Below, piece after piece: positions 10,608 through 22,556 of a DNA stretch of 64,000 nt. The stretch comes from Carnegiea gigantea (lineage: Eukaryota; Streptophyta; Magnoliopsida; Caryophyllales; Cactaceae). A program made the position numbers and the translations under genes. How positions within the stretch are numbered: position 1 is the stretch's first letter; every line of letters begins with the position of its first letter. The stretch is from NCBI GenBank assembly GCA_029747015.1, contig JAKOGI010000007.1, positions 1,756,001 to 1,820,000 on the forward strand, in the 5' to 3' direction. The notes under the pieces are model-generated. The model saw nothing but the letters and a program-made list of their open reading frames with translations. It searched no databases and was not told where the DNA came from.

Positions 10608-11221
10608 TAAGAGCCTGTTCTTTTCGTAGGTCAATCTATATTTACCTACTTCAACCCACTTCAACCTACTTCAACCCACTTCAACCTACTTCAACCAACT
10701 TGAAAAAAATACCAACTTCAATCCACTTCAACTTACCTCAACCTACTTCAATCCACTTCAATCCACCTCCTTCACAATTATAATAATTTATAAAGTGCCA
10801 TGTGAGGTTTAATTATTCTTGTGTCCAAAACTCGACTGTACTAATTTTTTTTGTAAATTATCATACTGCAATATTTTTTTTTTGTAATTTATAATTTTAA
10901 GTTTTTCTTTTTTATTTTTTAAATGTTTTTTATTTTTAAATATTTTTTATTTTTATATTTTATATTTTATATTTTATATTTTGTGTTTTACTTTTTATTT
11001 TATATTTTTGGTTTTTATTTATATTTGTATTTATATTTTCTTTTTTATATTTTAATTATATTTTATTTTTATTTTTATTTTTAATTTTTTGTTTTTGTTT
11101 TTTTTCTTTTTTATTTATTTATTTTTCCTTTTTCCCTTTTCTATTCTGTTATTTGTTTTCTATTTTTAATTTTTAATTTTTAATTTAATTTTTCATTTTT
11201 CATGTTTTATTTTTTCTATTC

Positions 11222-11254
<33 letters not shown>

Positions 11255-12306
11255 GTATCTGATTTTTAATTTTTAATTTTTAATTTTCTATGTTTTTATG
11301 TTTTAATTTATAATTTCTATTTTTTGGTTTTTAATTTTCAATTTATAAGGTTTTTCATTTTTCAATTTTTAATTTTTATTTTCCGTATTTATTTTCTTTA
11401 TTTTAGATCTTTTAGCTTGCTATTTTTATATTATATTTAGTTGTTATTTTTCTATTTAATTTTTATATCTTTGTATTTTTTATTTTTGTACTTTTTATTT
11501 TCTATACTAAATATTTTAATTTTTTATTTTTTTGCATTTGATTTGGTTATTGTTATTTTTTATTTTATAATTTTTATTTTACAATATTTTATTCAATTAT
11601 TTAATTTATTCAATTTTAAATTTTATTATTTATTTTTTATTTAATTTGATTATTTTTCAGCTTTTGTATTAATTTTTAATTTGTTGTGTTTTTATTTTTT
11701 ATTTTTATTTGTGTATTTTTTATTTTTTTATTTTTTGTATTTACCTCTAATTTTTTATATGTTAACTTTATTTTGAAATAAAAATGAAAAATAAAACACA
11801 AAAAGTAAAAATAAAATAAAAAATAAAAATGACACACAAAAAGTAACAAAATAAAAAAGAAATAAAAGTAAGCATAAAAATTTAAAAAAAATAACAATGG
11901 TAGTGAAAAATTAAAAACAACAATTTAAAATTCAAAATTTAAAATTCAAAATTAAAAATGAAAAATTTAAAATTTAAAACTAAAATTCAAAATTCAAAAA
12001 TCAAAAGTAAAAAATAAAAAAATAAAACATAAAAAATAAAAACTAAAACTAAAAATAAAATAAAAATAAAAATAAAGTAAAAAATAAAAAATAAAAAATA
12101 AAACATAAAACATAAAAGATAAAAATAAAACATAAAAAAATAAAAACAACGATAAAGCATAAAAATAAAGATAAAAATAAAAATAAAGCATAACAAATAA
12201 AAAGAAGAAATAACAAATACAAATAAAAAATTATAAAATAAAAATTATAAAATAAAATTAAAAATGAAAAATAAAAAATGAAAAAAAATTCAAAATTAAA
12301 ATTAAA

Positions 12307-12338
<32 letters not shown>

Positions 12339-12667
12339 CAAAAAGTAAAAAGTCAAAAATAAACAAATAAACAAATATAAACAAATAAATGAAAATAAAA
12401 AATAAAAAAAGAATAAACAAAAATTTCACAAAATTTCGATAGCTTCATAAATTATCATATATTGATCACATTCTCGTTTTTTTGACCCACTTCAACCCAC
12501 CACATAAAATATATACCTACTTTAACTTACTTGAACCTACTTCAATCTATTTCAACTCATTAAAAAAAAAAATATCAATTTCAATCCACCTTAACCCATC
12601 TCTACTTACTTCAACGTACTTCATTCTTTTACCGGCCCGATTTACCTATGAAAAGAACACGCCCTAA
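10608..12667. mobile_element. PIF/Harbinger (Tourist-like) nonautonomous element
   Basis: The element proper is 10611-12664. Its terminal inverted repeats are GAGCCTGTTCTTTTCGTAGG on the left and, read inward from the right, GGGCGTGTTCTTTTCATAGG, differing at three positions. Both ends are flanked by TAA (10608-10610 and 12665-12667), the 3-base target duplication typical of PIF/Harbinger and Tourist elements. Subterminal DNA at both ends is made of ACTTCAACC(C/T) repeats, in the same orientation at both ends. The centre is low-complexity. No transposase frame exists, so movement would have needed an enzyme supplied from elsewhere. Confidence 0.75.
10840..12430. repeat. T-rich then A-rich foldback core
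   Basis: From about 10840 to 11760 the plus strand is built of TTTTTATTTT-type words; from about 11770 to 12430 it switches to AAAATAAAAA-type words. The halves are complementary in composition, so a transcript could fold back on itself over several hundred bases. All open frames here are strings of Phe, Tyr, Leu and Ile and are not genes. Confidence 0.8.
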
Positions 12668-13649
12668 ATTAGTTTGTTTTTGTTCTTTTAACTTAATTTT
12701 TCGTTGATAGGGTTTCTGTTAATGGTCTTTCTATGGTATTTAATTGAATTGGATTGGATGCCAAGTAATTGGATTCCCTTGCTCGTTTAAATGATTGTTT
12801 AGTTTAAAGCTAAAGTGTCAATCAAAGCATGAAAATTCCTGAAGAATTTCAAACCTTTTAAAAAATGTGGCATACAAGGACAGTGAAACATGGCAGTATA
12901 CTAGCATCTGATGTGCTATATATGAGTTTTCCTCCAGCATATGTGTATTACATAGTGATTGTACTAGTAGAGGAAAACTATTTTATTTTTCCACATAAGT
13001 CAGAAAATTTGGAGAGGGGGTGGAATTAATAGCACATAATATAAAATTGAACAACAATCATAAATTGAAATTAAATAACGATTACATTATATCTAATCTA
13101 ATTAAATAACGACGAACATTTCTTATCTATCTCTTTGAAATAACTATGCATTTTGATCTACAACTAAAATTAGAAATTTAAATAAAACATTTATGACTTA
13201 TGAGACCCTAAACTATAACCACTGATCAATTAGCATATAAGATAATTAAAGATCAAACTAGAAAGTCAAAAATTCAAAAAAATGGATATAAAAATTTAAA
13301 ATAAAAGTTAACGACGGCGTATCCCTTGAAGATAATTAGATATCAAACTTAAGTGATGTGACTTCGTGAATTACTAGATAGAAAGTGCGCAATTTACAAT
13401 AAAAGAACGTGGCTGTTTAAACATAGCTGCTAAAACTAGGGCAGTTGGTTTAAAAAAAAAATACTGTGAATAATAAAGTGAAGAGGGCGGCGGGGGGGAG
13501 CGTCAGTTGGAATTTCAAAATTCAAAAAACTTTCGTAAAACTTGAAATAGGAAATGAAGTAGTATATCAGGAACAAAATTAGAGCAATTTCGCAATAAAC
13601 TCTTTGTGCGATCTGTGTTTTGAGCAATTTCTCTCTCTTCCAAGAAACG
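12668..13649. other. Intergenic DNA upstream of the family X gene
   Basis: It contains, at about 12883-12948, an inverted copy of a piece of the F-box gene 5' flank seen at 1170-1235. The rest is AT-rich. Just before the gene comes a G-rich patch (13487-13500) and a CT-rich leader (CTCTCTCTTCC, 13631-13641). No clear TATA box is seen. Confidence 0.45.
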
Positions 13650-14220
13650 ATGGGTGATCCGTTCCGTGCAGGTTCCAATGGCCATCATCCCGGCTTTCAT
13701 GGTGGTAGTCTTGGTCAGCCGGCTGGGATTCAGGTATGTGACGCCCCCCCCCCCCCCCAATTTTTTAGGTTTTAAGTTCTGTTTTCTTGATTTATTGCAG
13801 TATGCCAGGATCCTTATAGATCTCTACTGGATGATGAGCGAAGCAAATCAAGAATACTCAACCCAACGTAATAAACTTTTGGCGCAAAAAGCTGATTTGA
13901 TTGCCCATTTGACCGATCCTTCAAGTGTTGATGGTGCCCTTGCAACCTCTAAGTATATGGCTGCCATTGAGATGATTAATCAAGAAATTAGATACCTTGA
14001 TGCTGGGTATCTCTGCAAGAAAACAGTGTTCGATTCACTTCCTATTCTCCTGAGAGCGGAATCGGTGCTGCCTGTTCAGTCCCGGAGGGACATTGCGCTG
14101 GCCAACATATTGAGACAATACTACGGCTGGGTTGGTGCGGTGAGATTGATTCCTGGGGGCCCTGATTTATGGCAGACATGCATGCAGGATATAGCGGGAT
14201 TCGGCCTACCACTCTGGTAA
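13650..14220 (+). CDS. Family X protein, unrecognised, two exons
   Basis: Exons are 13650-13733 and 13801-14220, joined in phase 0 across a 67-base GT-AG intron containing C15, giving 167 residues. I do not recognise the family. The N-terminus is Gly/His-rich (MGDPFRAGSNGHHPG). Residues 29-110 look alpha-helical and charged: LIDLYWMM, EYSTQRNKLL, INQEIRYLDA. A conserved block LPVQSRRDIALANILRQ spans 118-134. There is no signal peptide or membrane segment. Exon 2 is clearly homologous to the dead second exons in the array at 49.4-64 kb, which have the same Gln-Tyr codons at the junction. The true 3' end is uncertain: in another frame DNA after 14169 runs to GTTGAA|GTAAGT, a strong phase-0 donor, and an open phase-0 exon begins at 15555. 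The short reading may therefore be a truncation or one isoform. Confidence 0.6.
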
Positions 14221-14250
14221 CAGGTGTTGAAGTAAGTAATTCTTTAGGAA

Positions 14251-15355
14251 CATATCTGGCTGGTCTGTTAATGCTGGTTGGGGTGGATTCGTGTTATTTT
14301 TTAGGTCCATTTGAATGTGTTAGTAGCAGGTCAGTGACAAGTGAATCCAGAGCTTCACTGAGTCCAAGATGCATTTACTGGAAAACTCTTGCATTCTTAC
14401 AGATCTTATGTTAGTTATGCGTTCACACTTCACAAGATGCATTATCCTCTTGAATCTTGACCAGACAACATACTGATTCCCCCCCCCCCTTCATATCTGG
14501 ATTAAGTCATCTCCTTCCCTGGTAGGCACGCCTTGTACCTCATTAAAAATATATTCTCATGCAGTATACATCCTCAACTGCTACATATTCTCACCATTTT
14601 CACATAGCTCTGCCAATTTATCATTTACTTAGATGCTTATTTAGCCGTGCAGTTTTGTGCATGCTAACCTTCATCCTCCAAACCCACAGAATTAGTCATC
14701 CATGGAAACTCCACCGGGTTTGCCCGTTTGAACAATCCCATGCCATCTTGTAGTGCCTGGTTTGATTTGAATAAGATTAGATTTAACCGTAGTTTGTGTT
14801 AGGCTGTTTGGTCCAAGTCCACTTAAGCGTAGTGTGTGTCAAATGAGATTAGATTTACCCGTAGTTTCCATGGGACAATCTTGTTAAATATTTCATATGC
14901 ATTGACAACACCTTAAGGGAAAAATTGAGATAGTATGAGAAGGAAGAAAGGGAGTATAAGAATAAGAAACAATGTAATTATCTTCAACAATATTCAAAAA
15001 CCTGAAAACAAACTTTTTAATTGAAAATCCGTTATCAATACAAGTAAGTTTAAGTGATTTGACTTTTGTTTCATGAGGCATTAGACTTGCATTTTGTGAG
15101 TGGAAAAAAAATTTGAGATGGAATGAGCTAATATTAGTTTAACTATGTTAAATGAAGGATCAAAAACGAAATCAATGGCACTTTTTGGTGAATGTGGACT
15201 CATTTTGCTGTTTGCATGGTGTGTGAGCATTAGTTCTTCAGGATCAAGCCAATTTAATCACAAGTTCCTCCTGACAATCTTGCAGTCTGCATGGTATATG
15301 AGGGCATAGGGAGGATTGTAGATTGAATGATAATGACGGAAACCATGAACTAGAA
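14251..15355. repeat. Segmental duplicate B1
   Basis: About 1.1 kb closely matching 24533-25640 in the same orientation, from ATCTGGCTGGTCTGTTAATG to GAAACCATGAACTAGAAT. It begins just after the family X exon and contains dispersed repeat D. Both copies carry a poly(C) run at the same place (about 14479-14489 and 24762-24772). Confidence 0.9.
14760..15040 (+). repeat. Dispersed repeat D, copy 2
   Basis: Lies inside B1 and is the reverse complement of 2858-3085. It also contains an internal near-repeat of GATTAGATTTAACCGTAGTTT, 77 bases apart. Noncoding. Confidence 0.6.
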
Positions 15356-15554
15356 TTTAATCACAAGTTGTTTTGTTTTATCAGTTGCAGCTTCAATTTT
15401 AGATGGCGCTACTTTTATATCAACCACTGTGAAGTTTGATTTCATCATTTTTATCGATAGTCTTTCTTGCTGAACTTTTTCTTTCTTGTCTACCTGTTAA
15501 TTGCTACATCCGTATGAAACATCTGCCAATTGCTCATTCCCTTTTTTTCACAGC

Positions 15555-15712
15555 TTCAATCATTTCAAGCAGAGGATGTCAAGCAGGATTATGAAACTGG
15601 TAAAGACGCTACAACCATGGTGACTTTCAAAGTTGATTTTGATAAAGCTGACGGTTTAGAAGATGCTATTAGAAGTAATTGCAGCAGAGATCTAGTGTTT
15701 TTCAAGCAGTGA
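15555..15712 (+). other. Possible downstream exon of the family X gene
   Basis: After a good acceptor (CCTTTTTTTCACAG) a phase-0 frame of 52 codons is open to TGA. It reads LQSFQAEDVKQDYETG, then MVTFKVDFDKADGLEDAI, and ends in FFKQ; the composition is protein-like and hydrophilic. It lies on the same strand as the family X gene, 1.3 kb downstream. The donor GTTGAA|GTAAGT near 14229 is also phase 0, but in a different frame from the called exon 2. I cannot show that it is transcribed, and no protein family is recognised. Confidence 0.4.
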
Positions 15713-17519
15713 AAATTCCTCTAACTTCTATGTACATAATCACGGAGTTTCCCGGTTACGTAGGCAAAATCTGAGCTCTGCCAGTTGGTATCTTGTAGGC
15801 TTTCCTGACATACATGGTAATCGCACACCTTATGGCATGAATAATATGTACATTTGTTTTTTTGATATGAATGGAATCTGCTCCTGTTCCTTGCTTACAT
15901 GCGCCTTTTCTGTTGTTTGCTTAATTACATTAATATCGTTCGGTTTAGTTTTACACCTTTGCCGAATTCTGTGTGCAACTATGGTACCTATAAAATTGAT
16001 GAGTTTTGTAGGCAACTATTACAAATGGAACACATGATATCTTTTCTTAACAAAATTGTGCCCAGACATAAGGGCAGGGCATTGTCAGAGTCCATATTAA
16101 ATGCTTTTATTCTCAAGCCTAGGAACTGTGACTGTCTAATAATCAGGGCTAGCCAACCAATTTTGATACTTTATGCAAGCAAGAATTTTGAATCAGTTTT
16201 TTGGACAGACTGTAGAGGTGTTTGTCTAGATGGTAGCAGGACAGTTTGCCATTCAGCCCATTCCTTGGGGAGGAGGTAATGGCACCTTGAGAGTCGAAGA
16301 CATCGATGACAAGTGCAGAAATTGGTAGCAGGTTGGGCTGGTGGCCTTTAGGAGGTTAGCAGCCACTGGCGTTGTAGGCTGGGGTTAACTGGGAGTGAGA
16401 TTTATGTAGCTCTTAACAGGCTGGTTGCTGGTGGCATCGGATGAATACTTGGTCAGGGAAGTGAATGGGGAAATGCATAGCTCTATCAGCCTTATGCTTG
16501 AGTCAATATAAAACTGTGTCCATACCTAAATCTTCCTCATTCTGTTACTCCTATGATGGGTCCCTTCACTGTGTCTATCAAATAATCGTTGGTAGAGGGA
16601 GCACAAAGACTGTTGTAAGTTGGCTTTCACCTTGGATCTAAGTCTTTGTTACCAACCCTCAAGTTCTAGTGCATCAGACAATAGTGGAATGGTACTTACC
16701 CATGTTGTTATGGTACTAACTTAATCATTATAGTGCAAGTCTAGAAGAATCAATTTTGCTTATTGTCTTAGGGGTTCTTAATTATAAATTTTATCCTGAC
16801 AAGTTCTCGAATAATGCGCGTAAGTGTTTTGTTCATTGACCATAGTCTCAGTTAAGATCAATATATCAGGGTTAATAGTTCTATTAATGAATCCAATCTC
16901 GGGTTGAACCTGGGCTTTTTTGGCACCTTGAACATTTCATACAATAATCTTCATTAAACAATGAGGATGACGGTCTTTTCTGATGGGTATGGTTTCGAAA
17001 GTGCCTTTCCTTTTCTATATCCCTTTTCTCAAAACCTCCTCCCTTTTTTTATTGGTAATTTGGTGCCAAAAGCCATGGAGGCCTTGTCAGGACCACCGGC
17101 ACGGCCACGTGACTAGAGAGGTGCGAGAGGTGTGAGTGGTTGAGGGGGTGATAGTTGCAAGGAAAAGAGAATGTGTTTTATTTAAGAAGTTGGCTTAGTA
17201 TCAAACTGCTGAACAATGTTTCATAAATGCTAGAATAGTATGGAAAAGGACAGGAAAGCTGTGTTATTATCACATGACACTCAAACTGGCGGCAAAAACG
17301 ATTTGATACAGTCATGCGTAATAGTGCTATCCAACTTTATATTTTTGTGAACGATGGTGCGAAAGACCCATTGGTATGCTATACTTGTACTAGAATCTCG
17401 CCCTCGTGCATAAACCTACATAAATTGCATTCCCAAGCGATTAAGAGTAAATGCAAAACCACACTATAAAACAATTAGAAACTCTAAATCTGTGGGCTGT
17501 GGCATCCGGAAAGAGCAAT
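15713..17519. other. Intergenic, no feature recognised
   Basis: Mixed-composition DNA with only short chance open frames. I see no coding, RNA or transposon signature. Confidence 0.4.
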
Positions 17520-17897
17520 TTAGTTAGATATGTAGGTGGGGAAAGACATCAATGCAAGTGATTGCGGTGGGTAGGTTTGGGACGGTGGTAGGGATAGTTG
17601 TAGGGATGTTTGGAGAGAGATACGGTTTGCTGTTGGCAAGGAGGGCGTGTTTGGCAAAGGTGAAATTTTTGTTCTTGGTTTAAGCAGAGAGGGCAAGGGG
17701 TTGGCAGGCAATGGTGGCAGCCTGAGGCAGGCAGCACTCTAGGAACTGCAGCCAGGGGAACAGCAGTGAACAACATGGGTACCATGGGCTCTGTCTTCAA
17801 TGGATGGCAATCACGGCACAGCAAAGGTTGTTTTAATGCTTGACGTGGATGTAGCCATGATCAAGGAGAACATGACGATGAACTTGATGGCAACCAT
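17520..17897 (-). pseudogene. Dead PELPK-like proline-rich gene, copy 1
   Basis: The minus-strand ATG at 17897 opens a signal peptide like that of the two intact neighbours (MVAIKFIVMFSLIMATSTSS). The frame stops at TGA after FAVP, where the neighbours have ARHLLQTGP. The proline-rich part survives in other frames: LPPLPANPLPSLLKP and SPLPNTPSLPTA, then loss of phase. The TATA region has decayed to CTATGAA. It is the third member of a tandem cluster with 20385-20759 and 22557-22907, and its upstream DNA still resembles that of copy 3. Confidence 0.8.
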
Positions 17898-20384
17898 CCT
17901 CTAAAGCAAGGGAGAGAGATTAGTCTTAGACTTCTTGATTGATGTGGAGCCCATGGAGAGTGGACAAGAATAGCTTCCTTTTTGTGCTGAATTGAAAATA
18001 AGAGCTTGTTTCATAGACCGGGGATTCTTGCATACAAAATTCAATGAGATTGGACTGGTATACAGAACGTGGTTTGGTGTGTACCAGCTTTACCTTCTAA
18101 GCATGGTGTGCGCTAAAACTCTATAAACTTGGTATATGTTGCCATCCTAGTGGGTCTCAGGCTATTACTGTCTGCAGAACCAGAAAATAACTGCATGTAG
18201 GAAGGTAAACTTAAGTTTGTTGGATTCAGAATTACCACGGTTAGTGATTGTCCTAGTAGATCACCATATCTAACATAGTTCACTGCTTAGTCACACTATT
18301 TAATGCACCTTCCACTTACAAATTGGGTTTACAATATGCAGTTTACTAGGCAAAGAAGCATGGGCACTGATAGATGACAGGGATTCGACATGGTGCCCAC
18401 ACGCTTATAGGTGATTTTTCACAAAAGTAGGATATGACACGTATAATGACACATGTTGACGAAAAATATTTGTTCAACTACTCGTGTGTTAATGATTCTT
18501 TCTATTTTGCATGCATCTTACAGTGCCCAGGGAGTGTGTGAGAGTGTCTGTGTCTGACACATGTTAGACACGGACACGTGAGGTCGTTGAGAGTGTCCGT
18601 GCTTCTTAGCCTCTGAGGTTTGAGCATTCCAGCAACTAAGACCAATTTATAAGCTGTCAAGTTAAAGGAATAGCCTGTGAGGTTTGACACATGTTGACAA
18701 GAAAAATATTGTAACTTGCGTCCTACTCACATTATTGGTTTTGAAGATTTGGAGCCTAGTAAAGGTGACCTTTGAACGAAAAGGGGGCAGTTTCTGTACA
18801 GATTTTGCCAGTTTTCCATGATGAATGTCTGATACTCAGATTCAGCTTCGAATTTTGGGATGATTAGGTAAGGTAAGTTGTGACAGGCCGGTGAGCGGTC
18901 TTCTCTGACGTTTCCATACAGAATTCCCGTATTTGACTGGCAGATGAATTGCTTTACGCTGAGATTCTAGCAATCGGATTTGAAGAATTCCCGCGTGTTC
19001 TCTTTTGTAGGGGTGGGGGAGATTCTTTAACTAGTCTGATCGGCAATTTTGAAGCTTTACTGGTATGGGACATTAGACGGTTTTTCAGAAGAATGTCTTA
19101 AGGAATTTTCATAGTTACCAGGAAAGTACAAACCCGTCTATATGATTGTGAACCGTGTTTCGTGTGACCTTTATAGGCAATTTGCAAGCCGCATACCACA
19201 ATCCCAATCCAGAAGCTAAAAATAGGACTGGTGCTTTTCATTAATGAACTCAGTTCCTTTGCCACATTCCCAATTTATGAAAACGAGTATGTTAAAAGTT
19301 TTAGTTGGTTTCGTAGAACAGGACAGTTATTAAAGAGGTACCGTTGAAGTTGCTGATGCATATTTACTTGAAGGTACAGAACATAATTATACATTACCAA
19401 TTCGCCATGGAGACAATCCAATAATATTGCAAGATCATAGGTGGTCACTCAAAATCAGAAACCTACTGGTTCCACTGTACTATTTTGGATTGACAACCCC
19501 ATACCCTGCCAGAGAAGATTAATATTGGAAGCAAAAAACTCCTGAATTTGCTACTTTTGTCATCCAAGTCTCTTGTTCTGGATCCTTTATTGAGATGGAA
19601 GCTTGATTTGATGGTTTACTTAGCCTCTAGTAATTCTCTTTCCCCTTGGATCTGATGGAATGATCGGGCAGTTTTCAATCAATTTTTTACCCTGTCCAAT
19701 TCTTATGAACATGAAAACTATTTCTCCAACCACATGAGAAGACTGGCTAGAGTCAGGCCTAGATCTTATTCCAGAGAAACTAAAGTGTCAATCTAGCAGA
19801 ATTCTAAAGAATAAATATATTCTTTAGTGGCACAAATAGTGAAGCAATGAAAGAAATTCCTCCAGACTTACAATTGATAACAATTGCAAACCTTGTAAAT
19901 AAAAATCGCTCAGAAATAGAGAGTTTCGCCATCTAACAGGCTGGGGCTTGTGTTCAGCTATGTTGTCAAAAAAACAATATAGTACAGTCGTCCATAATGC
20001 AGAAAAGGGCTACATAATGCAGAGAAAATATCTTGATATAATTCCATTTGGTTAGGATCAAGTAGCTGAACAATCATCCGTAATGCAGGGAAGTATAGAT
20101 AAGAGCAGCAAGACTGTGCTATAATAAAATTAAACATCCCAAACTCAAGACACATCCATTGTTCTCAAATTCACGACACATCCATTATAAAGACATTCGG
20201 AAGTTTGAACATCCAATTTTGCTGTTTATAAATGATGAGACAAAGTAACAATCTGCACTCATATAGAATCTCACTCTCACACATGGACACTCGTAAAATA
20301 CACTCTTAAGCAATAGAAGGTAAACAAAATAGTCCTAGAAGGACCTTAAAAGCTCAAAAACCATTACATTTGTGGGAAGGGAGC
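17898..20384. other. Intergenic between PELPK-like copies 1 and 2
   Basis: 18060-18960 resembles the DNA upstream of copy 3 (23080-23700), for instance at CAGCATGGT, GGCAGATGAAT and GGTCTTCTCTG. GACACATGTTGAC followed by GAAAAATATT occurs at 18448 and 18686, with a related GACACATGTTAGACAC between them. No gene is recognised. Confidence 0.5.
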
Positions 20385-20759
20385 TTAGTTGGAAGGAGGT
20401 TGAGAAAAGCCAGGAATAGTAGGGATTGAGGTCGGCAGGGTTGGCATGGTGGTTGGAATAGTTGTAGGCATGTTTGGCAAGGGAGGGATTGTCGCTGTTG
20501 GCAAGGAGGGCATGTTTGGCAAAGATGGGAGTTGGGTGCTTGGGTTAGGCAGAGTGGGCAAAGGGTTGGTAGGCATTGGTGGCAGGGCAGCCTGAGGCAG
20601 GTTTGTTGGAATTGCAGGCAATGGGGGAATACTGGTGGGCAGCGTGGGTAATGAGGGCCCTGTCTGTAACAGATGGCGTGCTGCAAGAGTCATGTCGATC
20701 CCGGACATTGACATGGCCATGATCAGTAAGAGCATGAACACAGACTTGGTTGCGGCCAT
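20385..20759 (-). CDS. Secreted PELPK-like proline-rich protein, copy 2
   Basis: Single exon, ATG at 20759, 124 residues. The signal peptide is about residues 1-27 (MAATKSVFMLLLIMAMSMSG then a short polar stretch), followed by the mature start ARHLLQTGP. The rest is repeats of x-LP-x-LP/IP type (SLPTLPTSIPPLPAIP, SLPNMPSLP, TIPTTMPTLP), ending in PGFSQPPSN. This architecture, with RHLLQT after the signal and Leu-Pro repeats, is that of plant PELPK-like/hydroxyproline-rich cell-wall proteins, whose prolines are likely hydroxylated. There are no Tyr cross-link motifs and no GPI tail. I chose the ATG at 20759 because it begins the signal peptide and aligns with copy 3; the frame is open further upstream without an ATG. 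A TATA box lies 114 bases upstream of the ATG. Confidence 0.85.
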   Translation of the reverse strand: MAATKSVFMLLLIMAMSMSGIDMTLAARHLLQTGPSLPTLPTSIPPLPAIPTNLPQAALPPMPTNPLPTLPNPSTQLPSLPNMPSLPTATIPPLPNMPTTIPTTMPTLPTSIPTIPGFSQPPSN

Positions 20760-20872
20760 ATTTTGGAGCGGAGGGATAAGTATGAGATTTTTTGATTCGT
20801 GTGGAGCCTGTGGAAATTGGACAAAGAATAGCTTGATTTTGTTCTGACTTGGAAACAAGAGCTTGTTTTGAG

Positions 20873-20880
20873 TATTTATA
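20873..20880 (-). promoter_or_regulatory. TATA box of PELPK-like copy 2
   Basis: Minus strand reads TATAAATA in CTATAAATACTC; the predicted leader is about 85 bases. Confidence 0.7.
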
Positions 20881-22556
20881 GATACTAGGCTTCTTGTGTT
20901 TCATAGAAAGTTCGATGAAATGTGGTTGGGGGCTGGTGTACAGAAGTACCTAAGTTTTTGCTTCTGAACTTAGTTGTGCAATGCATGACATTGATAGGGT
21001 ATTATCCATTGGGAGATTTTGAAAATTAAAAAAACAGATATTTAATTAGTCAATTATTAGGATGTGGTTGGCCGAAATGTAGAGATGTAGCAGCATGGGT
21101 TAGCTCACCTGCCTGGTGACTGGACTCTCTGGAGACTTTTCCTGTAATTTTAATTTGAAAGCAACATGGACTTATTTGCGCAGTCAACTCAAATGATACG
21201 CCCTGATGATTTCCTTTTCATTTCCTTTTTTTTTCCTGACAGAAATGGTTAATTCAAGCAACTCTTGGCAAACATGTGTTTTGCTGCACTGACTGCTGCA
21301 TTTTTCACCACACCCCCCCCCCCTGGGGCCAAAGGAAAAACCTCTTGGTTATCTGTTGCTATTGCGTTTGAGTTTTAAGGCGCATTTTACTGATACAAAA
21401 CGAAGTGCCATGTCTGTCAAAGAGATTTCATATTCCACAAACAGAGTGCAAATGCAGTGCCATGTCTGTCAAAGAGGGTTCATACACCACAAACCACTGC
21501 GCTTTCTGTACTCTGCTGAATTTACAGAGATCAAGTAATAGGCTTTTTTTCTTGTTTTTTTTTTTTTGGGAGAGAGAAGCAAAGGGACGTGGGGTTGGTT
21601 TAGAGGCTAGATTATTGTCTGAGAAAAGCTTTCGAGGATGAAGTTTGCCTACATTATCTGTATTTTCAGATCTCAGGGTAATTCAATGTATGATAGCCGT
21701 GCGATTCTCTGATGAAAAATGTAACCACTCTAGGTAAATCTCTTTGGAAGTCATCAACGGTTTGTTTTTGGCTTGAACCCGGAGCAGTGGTCTTTCCTAA
21801 ATTTCCCTGCTGAATACAGTGATTAATTATCCTCTTCTGTTACATATAGTGGTACCTTGTCACAACTGCATTTGATATTGTAAATCTTCAATGCAATCCG
21901 TGTATTGGAGGTCTCATGGGATGCCAACTGCAAAGCATAGTCTGTTTCACAGCTGAACAGTGTGATCAACTTTGTATATTGGGAGGGGGGGGGGGGGGGG
22001 GTTTGTATGAGCATCACTGAGTTTCTAAACATTTATGGGTGCAAAATGAGGCACAAAGAGCTGTGTAAGCTAGCTTTGCCTTTAGCTGAGCTAGCTGACA
22101 CCTATTATAGTGTATTAGATATAAGTATTACCATAGTGGTTTAGTACTTAACATTATTATGGTATTTAGCATCATAGTTGTGTAAGCTCCAAAGGATCCA
22201 TTATGAGCATTGTCGTATTATTCTTTGAAATCCACAAATGTATTTATATCCCAGAGCTGTGACAATGGAATCATTCAATACAAGAAGAGCGTAATAAAGA
22301 AAACAGAAAAGAAAAAGAAGGTTGTGGTAACTGGTATGATTCCATTAAACATCTCAAACTGAACACATCCATTGATACAATCACGCAGAAGTTCTACTCT
22401 CCTACGTTTATATGAGAACGTTCTGCACTCATAGATGAAACCTCACTCATACATACACACACATGAAAGCACCACTCTCAATCAATACAAGGTAAATGAA
22501 AAACAATTCTGGAATGAATTCTGAAGCTCAAAGGCTGTGACATTTCGAAAGGGAGC
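20881..22556. other. Intergenic between PELPK-like copies 2 and 3
   Basis: It holds a two-copy tandem near 21405-21510 (GTGCCATGTCTGTCAAAGAG twice, 53 bases apart), C-runs at about 21311-21323 and a run of about 17 G at about 21984-22000. No gene is recognised. The stretch at 22340-22556 is 3' flank of copy 3 and resembles 20130-20384. Confidence 0.5.

Noticed and set aside
11441..12429. Several open frames of 60-126 codons
   Set aside because: They are Phe/Tyr/Leu/Ile strings produced by T-rich or A-rich low-complexity DNA inside the Harbinger-type element.
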